DNA of 64,000 nucleotides from NCBI GenBank assembly GCA_021646415.1, contig SOEU01000002.1:124001-188000 (forward strand), given 5' to 3'. Numbering within the stretch: the first letter of the stretch is position 1; the number at the start of each line of letters is the position of its first letter. Shown one piece after another: positions 25,268 to 34,799 of this stretch. Below the pieces are notes generated by a model, which saw only the letters and a program-made list of their open reading frames with translations, did no database searches and was not told where the DNA came from. The DNA is from Candidatus Brocadia sp. (GTDB lineage: Bacteria; Planctomycetota; Brocadiia; Brocadiales; Brocadiaceae). The translations under genes and the position numbers were made by a program.

Positions 25268-27061
25268 TCAAACGGTTATTTTATCTGTCTGGTGTAATAC
25301 CTCTCTACCTCGTAGTAATTCTTTTAATTCATTTATCATCTTCGTTTCCAGTTTATCAAACTCATCAAGATTCTCTTCTGTGATAAACCGCATTTGGGCA
25401 ATGACTGATAAGGCCGGTATGGAGATTATGGCTGAAAGCTCAACGTGCGATTGCAACAATTCATTTGCCATGTCATAAAATTTGAGAATTATGGCTAACA
25501 TAAGGAACTGTTTTTTCAGGGAACTATACGTATCACGGAGATCATAGGCATTCTGATACAGAAAATCTTCGCGGATTATCCGGGCGACTTCCATGCGGAG
25601 TCGATCCCTTTCGGAAAGGGATTCTATACCTACTAACCGTACTAATTCCTCCAGTTCAGCCTCCTTTTGTAATATTTCCATTGCCTTCATTCGATATGCC
25701 TTCCAGTCCTTATGGACATGAATAGTAGAAAACTCATCCATGACATCTTGGTAAAGGGAGTAGCTGGTCAACCAATTAATCGCCGGGAATTGTCTTTGAG
25801 AAGCCAGCCTGTCATCGAGTCCCCAGAAGGCCTTGACAACCCGCAAGGTGCTTTGGGTTACTGGTTCAGACAAATCCCCTCCCGGGGGCGAGACTGCCCC
25901 AACCACACTTACACTTCCCTGCCGTCCATCTGAACCAAGACAGACCACATTTCCCGCTCGCTCATAAAAACTGGCAAGTCTGGAACCCAGATATGTCGGA
26001 AAACCTTCTTCGCCAGGCATCTCTTCAAGCCGACCGGACATCTCACGCATGGCCTCGCCCCAACGAGAGGTGGAATCGGCCATGAGGGCAACGCTGTACC
26101 CCATATCCCGGTAATACTCGGCAATAGTAATTCCCGTAAATATGGACGCCTCCCGTGCCGCTACAGGCATATTAGAAGTATTGGCAATCAATACCGTTCG
26201 CTCCATGAGAGGTTCACCCGTTTTCGGGTCCTTTAAGACGGGGAAATCAATCAACACCTCTGTCATTTCATTCCCGCGTTCACCACACCCTACATAAACA
26301 ATTATATCTGCATCCGCCCAACGGGCAAGTTGATGCTGGATTACAGTCTTTCCACTTCCAAAAGGACCAGGTATGCAGGCAACGCCACCCTTTGTAACAG
26401 GGAAAAACATATCAATAATCCGTTGGCCTGTAACCAGGGGAACTGTGGTATGTTGTTTTTTCTTTACCTCCCGCGGTTGTCTTACCGGCCACTTCTGGAG
26501 CATAGTCAACTCTTTGGTTCCTGTATCCGTCTCAATCCTTGCAATGACATCCTCTATCGTTGCTTCTTTTTCTTCCATCATAGAAAGCTTTCCTTTAATA
26601 TCCATTGGAACCATGATCTTATGTTGTACAAGTTTTGATTCCTGGACATATCCAATGACATCGCCGGGAAAGACTTCGTCACCAGTCTGTTTCAAAGGAT
26701 GAAAATGCCACTTCTTTTTCCTATCCAGCGGTGGATGTTCAACTCCTCTTACAACGTAATCACCATATAAACGATTCAGCGCATCCAGGGGTCTCTGGAC
26801 ACCATCATAAATTCTACCGATGAGTCCGGGCCCCAGTTCTACACTAAAGGCGCCATAAGTAGGATAGGCGGGTTCTCCTGGGCCCACGCCTTCTGTTTCT
26901 TCATAGACCTGGATGGAGTATTCTTCACCGCGTATTTCCACCACTTCACCAAAAAGTTTGTAACGACCTACACGAACCATGTCATATATTCGTGTACCGC
27001 TTAATCCTTGGGCTACGACAAGGGGGCCAGAAACCTTGATGATTGTTCCTTTATTGGGCAT
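25268..27061 (-). CDS. ntpA: V-type ATPase catalytic subunit A
   Basis: Subunit A hydrolyses or makes ATP in the A3B3 head. The 597-residue protein has the Walker A G232-PFGSGKT239, the long non-homologous insertion that tells A from F1-beta (about 110-200), DSTSRWGEAMREMSGRLEEMPGEEGFP, and a helical C-terminal domain. ATG 27061. It is the first gene of an A-B-D half operon; its usual upstream neighbour, subunit F, lies at 51.0-51.4 kb on the other strand. The 200 nt upstream have no V-ATPase gene, so it needs its own promoter here. Confidence 0.96.
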   Translation of the reverse strand: MPNKGTIIKVSGPLVVAQGLSGTRIYDMVRVGRYKLFGEVVEIRGEEYSIQVYEETEGVGPGEPAYPTYGAFSVELGPGLIGRIYDGVQRPLDALNRLYGDYVVRGVEHPPLDRKKKWHFHPLKQTGDEVFPGDVIGYVQESKLVQHKIMVPMDIKGKLSMMEEKEATIEDVIARIETDTGTKELTMLQKWPVRQPREVKKKQHTTVPLVTGQRIIDMFFPVTKGGVACIPGPFGSGKTVIQHQLARWADADIIVYVGCGERGNEMTEVLIDFPVLKDPKTGEPLMERTVLIANTSNMPVAAREASIFTGITIAEYYRDMGYSVALMADSTSRWGEAMREMSGRLEEMPGEEGFPTYLGSRLASFYERAGNVVCLGSDGRQGSVSVVGAVSPPGGDLSEPVTQSTLRVVKAFWGLDDRLASQRQFPAINWLTSYSLYQDVMDEFSTIHVHKDWKAYRMKAMEILQKEAELEELVRLVGIESLSERDRLRMEVARIIREDFLYQNAYDLRDTYSSLKKQFLMLAIILKFYDMANELLQSHVELSAIISIPALSVIAQMRFITEENLDEFDKLETKMINELKELLRGREVLHQTDKITV

Positions 27062-27219
27062 TCAGTAAACTCATAAAATATCTTGAAAAGTCTATAATAT
27101 TCGTAATCGAACCTGATTTCCTGCCATGAATCTCAGGTTCAGAATACGCGTAAGAACTTATTGATTTTATCAGAATCGCATTTGCCAGCTTTGATGCAAG
27201 GAAGATTCAGAATGTTTTA

Positions 27220-27491
27220 CTACTTTTTCTTCATCTTAAGCTCAATCTCCTTTGCCGCACCTTCTTCCAACCTTACCTTTTGTTTGGCCTTCTTGTAACC
27301 TTTTTTCTTTGCAGAAACTGCGAATTTCTGTATGGTTCCAACGTTACTTCTCCTGCATGAATGAACGAATTGAATGCTGGCTGGCTAATAGTTGGTACAG
27401 CGGATAGCGAAACCAAGAGCCCTATAAACCAAAAGCGTTGAATAAGCCTATACGTTACAGGCCGAATGAGGTCAAATGATTTGTTTCCCAT
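27220..27491 (-). pseudogene. broken gene for a small secreted protein with a carboxypeptidase-regulatory-like end
   Basis: A frame from ATG 27491 gives 72 residues with a hydrophobic N-terminal segment (FWFIGLLVSLSAV). In another frame on the same strand the sequence becomes FAVSAKKKGYKKAKQKVRLE and continues GAAKEIELKMKKK to TAG at 27220-27222. That ending is typical of carboxypeptidase-regulatory/PEGA-like beta domains. A shift near 27330 would join the two. It lies at the point where the V-ATPase operon appears to have been cut. Confidence 0.5.
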
Positions 27492-27525
27492 AACTTATCC
27501 CCCTTTCTTTTAGAAGTATCCAATC

Positions 27526-28053
27526 TCATTCATTATCTTTACCGCTTAATAGATCATAACCTCTCTTATTCGCAAATCCCAGCTTGAAAATCCTGTCTGA
27601 CAGGGCGTCCTTTGTCAATTTTCTATTTGCTGTTATATTCATCTTCGTTGAAAGCTCAATAAGGATGTCCTTTTTGTGTTTTGTGAGTTCTTCAAGGATC
27701 TTCTCTGTGGGTAGCCCTTCTAATTGTTTTTGCAGAGTATCAATATCAACGATACTGCTTTTCGTTTTTCTGGGTTTGGCCTTTTTTGGAAGCAGTATTT
27801 CGGCAAGGAGGGGTTTGTCTTTCAGGGTATCAAAAAATGATACCAGTGTGTGAATAGCATTGGATACCTGACGAGTCTCAGATTCATCGGGAAAACGACT
27901 AATGCTTTCCCGTAATACATCAAGTTCTTGTATTATTTCCGGGATAATTTGTGTTATTCTTTGCCTTTCATTCTCCTCTGGAAGTAATGACAGGCATTCT
28001 TTTGCTTTTATTAAAGTATCTATCAGATCGAGTTTTTTTTTCCTTTTTGCCAT
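27526..28053 (-). CDS. ParA-associated coiled-coil protein, unknown function
   Basis: I place the start at ATG 28053 (175 residues, MAKRKKKLDL), 1 nt after the stop of the ParA-like gene, which indicates translational coupling. The chain is mostly helical, with Leu/Glu-rich stretches, a basic linker (PKKAKPRKTKSS) near the middle and a helical C-terminal part (ANRKLTKDALSDRIFKLGFANK). It has no ParB motif. The coupling suggests it is the dedicated partner that regulates or tethers the ATPase, as in orphan ParA systems that position cargo. Confidence 0.75.
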   Translation of the reverse strand: MAKRKKKLDLIDTLIKAKECLSLLPEENERQRITQIIPEIIQELDVLRESISRFPDESETRQVSNAIHTLVSFFDTLKDKPLLAEILLPKKAKPRKTKSSIVDIDTLQKQLEGLPTEKILEELTKHKKDILIELSTKMNITANRKLTKDALSDRIFKLGFANKRGYDLLSGKDNE

Positions 28054-28054
28054 G

Positions 28055-29077
28055 TTAATCACCACTGACTTTCTCTAAGAATTCCTTTGTTACCGCTTTA
28101 TACTGTTCTGCGACGCGCCTTGCATTTTCATCATCCATCAAAAATACTGGGACTGCCAGTGCAGAAGCCTCGGTATAGCCAGCGCCCCATGAAATAAAGT
28201 TTTCAAAGCATACGCTACTATAGTCCTTTCGAAGCTCATTCATTTTATCCTTATGGGTGCTGACGATACTCTGACCAACGGTACGCACCATGGTAAATAC
28301 TATTCCTTGCATCGTTATGTTTTGTGTTTCTGTATTCGTCAGACAACATTTGTGATGCATCTTATCATGTAATTCTTTGATTTTCTTGATAAGTATATTT
28401 ATTCCTATGGTTGACATATGGTCTGGTATGGTAGTTATGATATAGGCATTACTTGCAACGAGTGCATTTTGAGTCACCAGATAGAGGTTGGGAGGGCAAT
28501 CAATGAGGATATAATCATAGTTGTCTTTTATCCTGTCGATTGCTTTTCTGAGGATATGACGCTGCTCTATATAATAAAGGGCATCACGTATGTCATTCGA
28601 AGTGTTAATACCGATCAACTCTTTCATACCCTTGATCGTTCGCCTGAAGATTTGAAGTTGTTCCTGATAAAAGCCCGACTCTATGAACCGCCATGTTTTT
28701 GCAGCTAATTCGATATCAATGCCCAATAAATCGACGTCAGACGGGACCAGGTCGAGGTTTTTTACCAGGTCTCTGTTAACCTTACCGTTTGTTACAAGTT
28801 CAATGGGTGATTTCCAGATAATATCCTCTATGCGATGGGCATCAAAGCTATCTTTTAAATATAATTCAAAGAGTTTGGCAATTGTGCCATTATCTTTTTT
28901 GAATAATTCCCATCGTTCGGGTACAACGCAGTGAAAGGTCAGATTAGTTTGCGGATCCACATCGATAAGCAATACCTTCTTGTTGTGAAACAGGGCCAGG
29001 GTGCATCCGATATGATAGGTGGTAGTCGTTTTGCCGACGCCACCCTTATAATTGATGAATGAAATGACTTTTCCCAT
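28055..29077 (-). CDS. ParA/Soj-family ATPase
   Basis: A 340-residue ATPase with the deviant Walker A KGGVGKTTTT (residues 11-20), Walker A' LLIDVDPQTNLT (36-47) and Walker B YDYILIDCPPNLY. It is longer than chromosomal Soj (about 255) because of an insert around residues 60-150. No parB-like gene or parS site is seen; instead it is coupled to the coiled-coil gene downstream. This points to an orphan ParA that positions a cellular structure rather than a plasmid partition system. Confidence 0.9.
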   Translation of the reverse strand: MGKVISFINYKGGVGKTTTTYHIGCTLALFHNKKVLLIDVDPQTNLTFHCVVPERWELFKKDNGTIAKLFELYLKDSFDAHRIEDIIWKSPIELVTNGKVNRDLVKNLDLVPSDVDLLGIDIELAAKTWRFIESGFYQEQLQIFRRTIKGMKELIGINTSNDIRDALYYIEQRHILRKAIDRIKDNYDYILIDCPPNLYLVTQNALVASNAYIITTIPDHMSTIGINILIKKIKELHDKMHHKCCLTNTETQNITMQGIVFTMVRTVGQSIVSTHKDKMNELRKDYSSVCFENFISWGAGYTEASALAVPVFLMDDENARRVAEQYKAVTKEFLEKVSGD

Positions 29078-29425
29078 GTTATTGATTTGTTTATGTTGTT
29101 AGTAAGGTTTTATGAAAAATCTCAATACATATGTTACCCGGTGTCATTCAGGGTCCTGTTTTTACTGAAGGGCAAAGCTTCAGTCTGCAAAAATCAGTTT
29201 TGCAAAGCAAACGCATTATGTATTTTGAAACTTTTTGATGTCACAAATTCCCTTCTGTGAGAAATACGGGTCAGGACTTCGGCAACTTGGGACTTTTAAA
29301 AGTACAGTGCCCTTTTCTGTGTGATTGCAAGATGAGGAGTATTATTCGGTATGAAGGACAGAACATAGCCGAAGTACTAATATAGAATGATTCTAAATAT
29401 CATATGCAGAAGGAATTCACAAATT
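29078..29425. other. spacer upstream of parA, no gene seen
   Basis: A 348-nt AT-rich gap. The only structure noted is a small hairpin, ACTGAAG (29164-29170) with CTTCAGT (29178-29184). The parA promoter presumably lies here but I cannot pick it. Confidence 0.5.
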
Positions 29426-31135
29426 CTATGCCTGATTGGCACTTGTTGTTAATAATGGCAAACTTGCATATACTCTGCAAATTGAATCGGCGAGTTTGTC
29501 TGGATCATGCCGGAGCAAATCTTGCTTTTCCCAGAGAATACGCTTCTGGTTAACATCTTCGACCAGATCGGCTTTTTTTACATTCACGTTCAAATCATAA
29601 ACACCATCATCCATTAAAACCACCCCGGCTCCTTCTTTCTGGTATCTATCCAGAATGTCCTTGCGGGGAATATTATTATTCACAATAACATAATCCAGCA
29701 CACCTTCTCCAAGGTATTTTATAATTGCATTGATGTGATGAGAAACTTTGTAGTGATCGGTTTGGCCAGGCTGAGTAACAATATTACAAACGTAAATCTT
29801 GGTAGCCTTGCTGTTTCGAATGGCATTTCGAATACCTGAAACTAAAAGATTCGTTATAATGCTTGTATAAAGACTGCCCGGGCCTATTACAATAATATCA
29901 GCTTTCAGAATTTCTTCTACAGCTTCGGATGGAGATGCCACATTGTTGTCTTTTAAAAAGACTTCCTTGATCGGTGGCTTCCCTACTGCGCGTACATTAA
30001 ATTCTTCTTCTATGTAAGTTCCATCTTCCAGTTGTGCACAAAGATGAGTATTGTCCAGGGTCGAGGGGAGTACCTTTCCCCGGATGTTTAATATCTTACT
30101 GGCTTTTTTAATGGCTTCTTCGAAACTGCCCGTTATATCCGTTAATGCAGTCATCAGTAAATTCCCAAGACTCATACCCTCCAGTGAACCCCTATTAAAC
30201 CTGTACTGGAACAACTGGTATAGTTCCCGTTCTTGTTCTTCCGTTTCAGAAAGCGCCACTAAGCAATTTCTTGCATCCCCTGGTGGGAGTATTCCGAATT
30301 CTTCTCTTAAAACACCAGAACTTCGCCCAGAATCGGTAACAGTTACCACAGCAGTAAGATGCTTGCTGTATGTTTTTGAACCTTCGAGCATGATAGGAAG
30401 CCCCGTGCCTCCTCCGATTGCAACAATCTTAAGTCTTTCAGGCGTCTTTCCCATATTGTTGAGTTGGAGAATGGTAGGAATCTGGAAAATGCGTTTGATC
30501 TTATAGTCCGGCTTGTCACACTCATTTACCGCAGGCTCACACTTAAATCTTCCATGCAACATCTGGATGGTGGTCATTCCCAGTAATTTGGCAATTCGTA
30601 GTTCATCCCGTGCCCTGTCACCCACCATGATGGCCTCTCCTGGATTAATATTATATCTTCCGATAAGATCACGAATGCAATCTTCCATGAGAAGGCCGAT
30701 TTCCTGATCATTGATTACAATTTCATCAAAGTATGGTTTTAATCCAAGGATATTTATCTTTTTTTCCTGTCGTTCATGGACGCCAACGGTCAGCAGAAAA
30801 AGTTTATAGCCTTTATCCCTCAGTTCCTTCAGGGTAGGCATAACATCCGGAAACGGTTTAATCTCGGAAACTTCGCTACTATTATACGCCTTGTAGGCAA
30901 TGCTGACTAATTTGTCATCGGCATGATATCTATTCACGATTTCGTTAAATACGAGATAGTATGGACCGTGCCTATCGGTAAGTTCCTTTTGTAACTGATA
31001 GACATCTTCTTCAGCGCATGGCAGTCCCGCCTCGACCATTGCCCTGGCAGCACGCCGCCTGGATGCATCAATAAGTGAACCAGTACAATCGTACAATGTA
31101 TCGTCCAAATCAAAGATCACAGCCTTTATTTTCAT
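29426..31135 (-). CDS. fusion of a HAD-family phosphatase and a YvcK/CofD-like protein
   Basis: The 569-residue product (ATG 31135, with GAGGG upstream; TTG 31141 is an alternative) joins two enzymes. Residues about 1-225 form a HAD hydrolase with FDLDDTLYDC (motif I), LLTVG (II), a Lys near RQEKK (III) and MVGDRARDE (IV), resembling pyrimidine 5'-nucleotidases. Residues about 230-565 are YvcK-like: IVAIGGGTGLPIMLEG, VTVTDSGRSSG, GILPPGDARNCLVAL and DIIVIGPGSLYTS. YvcK binds UDP-sugars and affects carbon flux and cell-wall synthesis in Bacillus. The fusion suggests the phosphatase acts on a related metabolite. Confidence 0.92.
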   Translation of the reverse strand: MKIKAVIFDLDDTLYDCTGSLIDASRRRAARAMVEAGLPCAEEDVYQLQKELTDRHGPYYLVFNEIVNRYHADDKLVSIAYKAYNSSEVSEIKPFPDVMPTLKELRDKGYKLFLLTVGVHERQEKKINILGLKPYFDEIVINDQEIGLLMEDCIRDLIGRYNINPGEAIMVGDRARDELRIAKLLGMTTIQMLHGRFKCEPAVNECDKPDYKIKRIFQIPTILQLNNMGKTPERLKIVAIGGGTGLPIMLEGSKTYSKHLTAVVTVTDSGRSSGVLREEFGILPPGDARNCLVALSETEEQERELYQLFQYRFNRGSLEGMSLGNLLMTALTDITGSFEEAIKKASKILNIRGKVLPSTLDNTHLCAQLEDGTYIEEEFNVRAVGKPPIKEVFLKDNNVASPSEAVEEILKADIIVIGPGSLYTSIITNLLVSGIRNAIRNSKATKIYVCNIVTQPGQTDHYKVSHHINAIIKYLGEGVLDYVIVNNNIPRKDILDRYQKEGAGVVLMDDGVYDLNVNVKKADLVEDVNQKRILWEKQDLLRHDPDKLADSICRVYASLPLLTTSANQA

Positions 31136-31316
31136 ATACAATACCCTCGATTGAGTAAATACTTTTATACTGTTCAGTCAATTTAAACTAAGTGAGCTTT
31201 GCCCATAACTGAAATAAAAAACAACCCGCATTCATGTTTATGTTAATGCCAACCATTATATATTTTCTTTCAAATCATTCAATTATATTGTTCGTTTACG
31301 GGAACAACTGGCATGC

Positions 31317-31994
31317 CTATTGCGCGTTCCTTACTTTATTTACCAGTAAATGGGCATGTCGTATTGGTTCGGGAATACGATATCCACGGCAGGCCTTCAA
31401 AGCAATACGGATAGCAAACGGCAGATCTGTCTTGTGGCCAGGGGATACAAAGATTGGATTGGTATTTACTTTCGTCCTCAGGACAGCGCCTACGACTTTG
31501 TTCTTATAGAAGAGTTTCGAATATTCCCCCGCAACATTTTTGACACAACGATACTCACCTACCAGTCGGCTTTTTGCACATCCGATGGAGGGTTTGTTGA
31601 GGATCAGCCCCATGTGCGACGCCAGTCCAAAATGACGGGGATGGGCAATTCCCTGCCCATCAAAAAGGATGACGTCAGGGCTGTTTCTTAGTTTTTTAAA
31701 TGCCTTAAGCAGGATGGGCGCTTCGCGAAAGGAAAGGAGACCTGGGATATAGGGGAATCTCACCTTGCCCACAGCCATACATTCCTCAATCTTCTCTAAT
31801 CGTTTACCAAATGTAAATACAACAACACCAGCAAAGAATTGGCCGCTGTGCTTGTCGTAAGAAACATCTGCCCCTGCTATGGTACAAATTTTTCCCGTAG
31901 GTTTTTTAAAGGTTAATAGGTCTCTTAAGGTATCCTGAATCTGAACGGCCTTTTTGTAGTCTACACACCATGAATGTAATCGGTTGAATTTCAC
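31317..31994 (-). CDS. nfi: endonuclease V (deoxyinosine-specific)
   Basis: Endonuclease V nicks DNA near deaminated bases such as deoxyinosine. The 225-residue protein has the catalytic acids at the family positions: D43 in AGADVSYD, E91 in SFREAP, D112 in ILFDGQGIAHPRHFGLA. The C-terminus PEPIRHAHLLVN is typical. The start is GTG 31994 with a weak ribosome site. It stands alone between the YvcK fusion and scpB. Confidence 0.95.
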   Translation of the reverse strand: MKFNRLHSWCVDYKKAVQIQDTLRDLLTFKKPTGKICTIAGADVSYDKHSGQFFAGVVVFTFGKRLEKIEECMAVGKVRFPYIPGLLSFREAPILLKAFKKLRNSPDVILFDGQGIAHPRHFGLASHMGLILNKPSIGCAKSRLVGEYRCVKNVAGEYSKLFYKNKVVGAVLRTKVNTNPIFVSPGHKTDLPFAIRIALKACRGYRIPEPIRHAHLLVNKVRNAQ

Positions 31995-32163
31995 CTGATA
32001 ATGCCCGCCTGCTCAATCCAGAAATAAAAGGATTTCAGATTTACGATTTCGATCTGCGGATGCAATAGGGAGTACAGAAATAAATCATAAATCTAAAATC
32101 ACATATCGTAAATCTTTGTCAAAACTGCACAATTTTGGTAATGCAGTGCTAAACTATTAGTTA

Positions 32164-32691
32164 TTATGGCATTTCCAACTCTTCAACCTTAGGCAGGTCT
32201 TTAATATCCTTCAATCCGAAATATTCAAGAAATTTTTTTGTGGTACCATAGAGCAAGGGGTGCCCTAATGATTCGTCCCTCCCCACAACTTTAACAAGGT
32301 CTTTCTCCATGAGCAGTCTGATAATTTGACCTGATTGAACCCCGCGGATGGCTTCCAGGTTTGCCCGTAATATTGGCTGCTTGTAAGCAATTATAGCGAG
32401 CGTCTCAAGGGCTGCTTGCGAGAGTTTCGTTTCTCCTGATTTTTTCCGTAACTTCGCTATCCATTCATAATATTCGGGTTTGGTAAATAATTGATAGCCT
32501 CCTGCAATTTCTTCGATCTGGAATGCCCTGCCCTGCACATCATAATCGTTCTTTAACTGTGTAATGGCTTCCTGAATTTGAGAACTATCAACACCTTCGA
32601 TAATGTCTGTGAGTTTACGCAGAGTAATGGGTTCTTCGGCTGCAAATACTAAGGATTCAACGATGGGTTTGATTTCTTCAATTCTTTTCAT
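32164..32691 (-). CDS. scpB: segregation and condensation protein B
   Basis: ScpB works with SMC and ScpA in chromosome condensation. The 175-residue protein has two winged-helix domains, with the well-conserved QAALETLAIIAYKQPILRAN and IRGVQSGQIIRLLMEKDLV. Length is normal. scpA is not next to it, which is unusual as the two are often paired. A gap of nearly 300 nt full of repeats separates it from rnf genes. Confidence 0.94.
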   Translation of the reverse strand: MKRIEEIKPIVESLVFAAEEPITLRKLTDIIEGVDSSQIQEAITQLKNDYDVQGRAFQIEEIAGGYQLFTKPEYYEWIAKLRKKSGETKLSQAALETLAIIAYKQPILRANLEAIRGVQSGQIIRLLMEKDLVKVVGRDESLGHPLLYGTTKKFLEYFGLKDIKDLPKVEELEMP

Positions 32692-32779
32692 ATACCACGT
32701 ACTACGATGCCGTTTTAATTAGGATGTCTTCGGCATCGACTTTTTTAGATATAGTACAAATGCCAGTTAAAAACAACCT

Positions 32780-32960
32780 TCCTTGCCCCCTAGTTTATTA
32801 AGGGGGATTTCCTCAAGTCCCCTTAGAAAAGGAGGATTCAGGGGGTTGTCTGGTATGCTATGATGCAAACTTTGAAATTCCTACACATTCAATCAGGCCT
32901 TCGGCTACTTTCCCCCTATCTTCCCCGTTTATGGAGGATTATGGGGGTGTTTGAAATTCC
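32780..32960. repeat. CCCCCT/AGGGGG-type intergenic repeat cluster
   Basis: Between scpB and rnfG lie blocks such as GCCCCCTAGTTTATTAAGGG, CAAGTCCCCTTAGAAAAGGA and CAGGCCTTCGGCTACTTTCC, then CCCCCTATCTTCCCCG. They resemble the G-rich elements inside the methyltransferase at 59.8-62.3 kb and the insert in lnt, so this looks like an intergenic reservoir of the same family. Confidence 0.65.
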
Positions 32961-32978
32961 TAACATGCACTTAAGAAA

Positions 32979-33707
32979 CTACTTAATTTCCCAGACGGGG
33001 GTTTGAACAACGCCCTTTATTTTTTCAATGGCATTCTGTACAGCATTAATTACCGCCTTTGTAGATATGGTAGCACCTGTAATGGCCGTGATCTTTTCGT
33101 TATCTTTCACCTTCGATACGACCAGTTGATTGTAAGTTTTATGCTTAAATTGTTCCTGAAACCACGGGAGAGGCTTTTTTGCTTTTTTTAGTAATCCAAA
33201 TTTTTTTATTCTCTCCGGCTGTCCAAAAACTGGCAATTGCCAGGATTCTTCGCTATCCAAATCAATTGTTTTCAGTTCCTTACCAAAGATTACACTCCAT
33301 AACGTGGAGGTACTTTCGACATCAGTCATCTTTGTACCAAGTCCCGGGGTCTCATTTTGTGCAAGTATATTGATCCCGATAATCTTTTCAAGACCGGGGT
33401 CAGTTCCCACCATGACTTTAATCTTACTCGAGTACCCCTGGGCCTCTCCGCATGCTGCATAACCAATAAGTTGCCCTGCTTTGTTGAGCCCCTTATAGAC
33501 ACGGTCTTGATCTGCTATCGTCGATGGTGTTACTTCCACCGGAGAACCTTCCAAACCGGGAAGCACAATATACAGCGCCTCTGTACGAACTGCCACTTCC
33601 TTCCTTTTGATCGTGTCTTTTGTAAGTAAAAAAACCGACGACACCCCAAGCGAGGCCAAAAGAGAAACTATCGTCAGGGTAATCGTGTATTGAGCCTTCT
33701 TTTGCAT
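32979..33707 (-). CDS. rnfG: Rnf complex subunit G (FMN-binding)
   Basis: RnfG carries covalently bound FMN in the Rnf complex, which couples ferredoxin:NAD+ electron transfer to Na+ or H+ pumping. From ATG 33707 (242 residues; AAAAAGG 6-12 nt upstream) there is one N-terminal helix, the FMN_bind domain with NETPGLGTKM, and the flavin site TGATIST near the C-terminus, whose last Thr is the usual attachment residue. It follows rnfD with a 1-nt gap. Confidence 0.93.
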   Translation of the reverse strand: MQKKAQYTITLTIVSLLASLGVSSVFLLTKDTIKRKEVAVRTEALYIVLPGLEGSPVEVTPSTIADQDRVYKGLNKAGQLIGYAACGEAQGYSSKIKVMVGTDPGLEKIIGINILAQNETPGLGTKMTDVESTSTLWSVIFGKELKTIDLDSEESWQLPVFGQPERIKKFGLLKKAKKPLPWFQEQFKHKTYNQLVVSKVKDNEKITAITGATISTKAVINAVQNAIEKIKGVVQTPVWEIK

Positions 33708-33708
33708 A

Positions 33709-34740
33709 TTAAACCTTTTTCGCCCTGGTTCCATAGAGTCGAGGTTTTGTAAATCGATCAATCAGGGGTGTCGCTGTGTTCATGAGCAATATGGAATAGC
33801 ATACCCCTTCTGGATAACCAGAATAAAAACGGATCAGCACCGTTAGCACACCGGTACCAACTGCAAAAATGAAAAGCCCGCGTTTTGTTAAAGGAGACGT
33901 AACCATATCTGTAGCCATAAAGAATGCACCCAGAAATAACCCGCCTGCAAAGATATGATAAAATGGGTCATTGGCCCATGGCGTTACTATTCGTGAAGGT
34001 AAAATCAATACCATAACAAAGACCGTTGCTATATAACAAACAGGGACATACCACTTGACGCAACGCCTGTAAATCAGATAAGCGCCACCCAGCAATAAAG
34101 CAATTACGGAAGTTTCCCCAATACAACCAGGAACGTTTCCCATCAATAACTGAGTAAGGCGATATGTCTCTGCCCCTGCTTCTTTTGCCAGCGGTGTCGC
34201 CCTTGTGATAGCATCCACCAGCTTGCCTTCTGGATCGACCTTGGTAATACTATGAACGAGGTTGCCCATTCCGTGTTGCAAGAAGCGCCAATCTGAGTTG
34301 ATAACGGCAGGATAAGCCACCTGTAAAAATGCGCGTGCTGCCAGAGCCGGGTTCCAGATATTGTTTCCTAAACCACCGAAGGCATGTTTTGCAATGGCGA
34401 TTGCAAAGAAAGAACCTGCAACAGGGACATACCAGGGAACACCCGGGGGCAATGTGTATGCCAACAAAATCCCGGTAACAATCGCACTGCCATCCTTGAT
34501 GGTATTCACCATGGGTTGTTTCCGTAACAGCAAAATGATTGTTTCAGTAACAACAGCGGTTACAATACTCAAAAAGATAACGTAGAGGCAATAATATCCA
34601 AAGGTAAAAACACCGGCAATCCCTGCGGGAATCAAAGAAAGCACCACAGTCCACATAATCCCGGTAATACTCTCCGTATCGCGGACATGGGGGGACGCGC
34701 TAACAATTAAGGGAGTATTACTTTGAATCTGGTTTGGCAT
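33709..34740 (-). CDS. rnfD: Rnf complex subunit D (membrane, FMN-binding)
   Basis: RnfD is a polytopic membrane subunit with covalent FMN. The 343-residue protein starts with the SASPHVRDTESI segment typical of RnfD/NqrB, has eight to ten predicted helices, the GGLGNNIWNPALAARAFLQV loop, and MATDMVTSPLT, the usual flavinylation region. It lies between rnfC (59 nt gap) and rnfG. Confidence 0.95.
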   Translation of the reverse strand: MPNQIQSNTPLIVSASPHVRDTESITGIMWTVVLSLIPAGIAGVFTFGYYCLYVIFLSIVTAVVTETIILLLRKQPMVNTIKDGSAIVTGILLAYTLPPGVPWYVPVAGSFFAIAIAKHAFGGLGNNIWNPALAARAFLQVAYPAVINSDWRFLQHGMGNLVHSITKVDPEGKLVDAITRATPLAKEAGAETYRLTQLLMGNVPGCIGETSVIALLLGGAYLIYRRCVKWYVPVCYIATVFVMVLILPSRIVTPWANDPFYHIFAGGLFLGAFFMATDMVTSPLTKRGLFIFAVGTGVLTVLIRFYSGYPEGVCYSILLMNTATPLIDRFTKPRLYGTRAKKV

Positions 34741-34799
34741 CGAAGTTTATTAAGAGATTTAACGATCCGTATTTCTTCTTGCTTCTCAAAAGTTATCAT

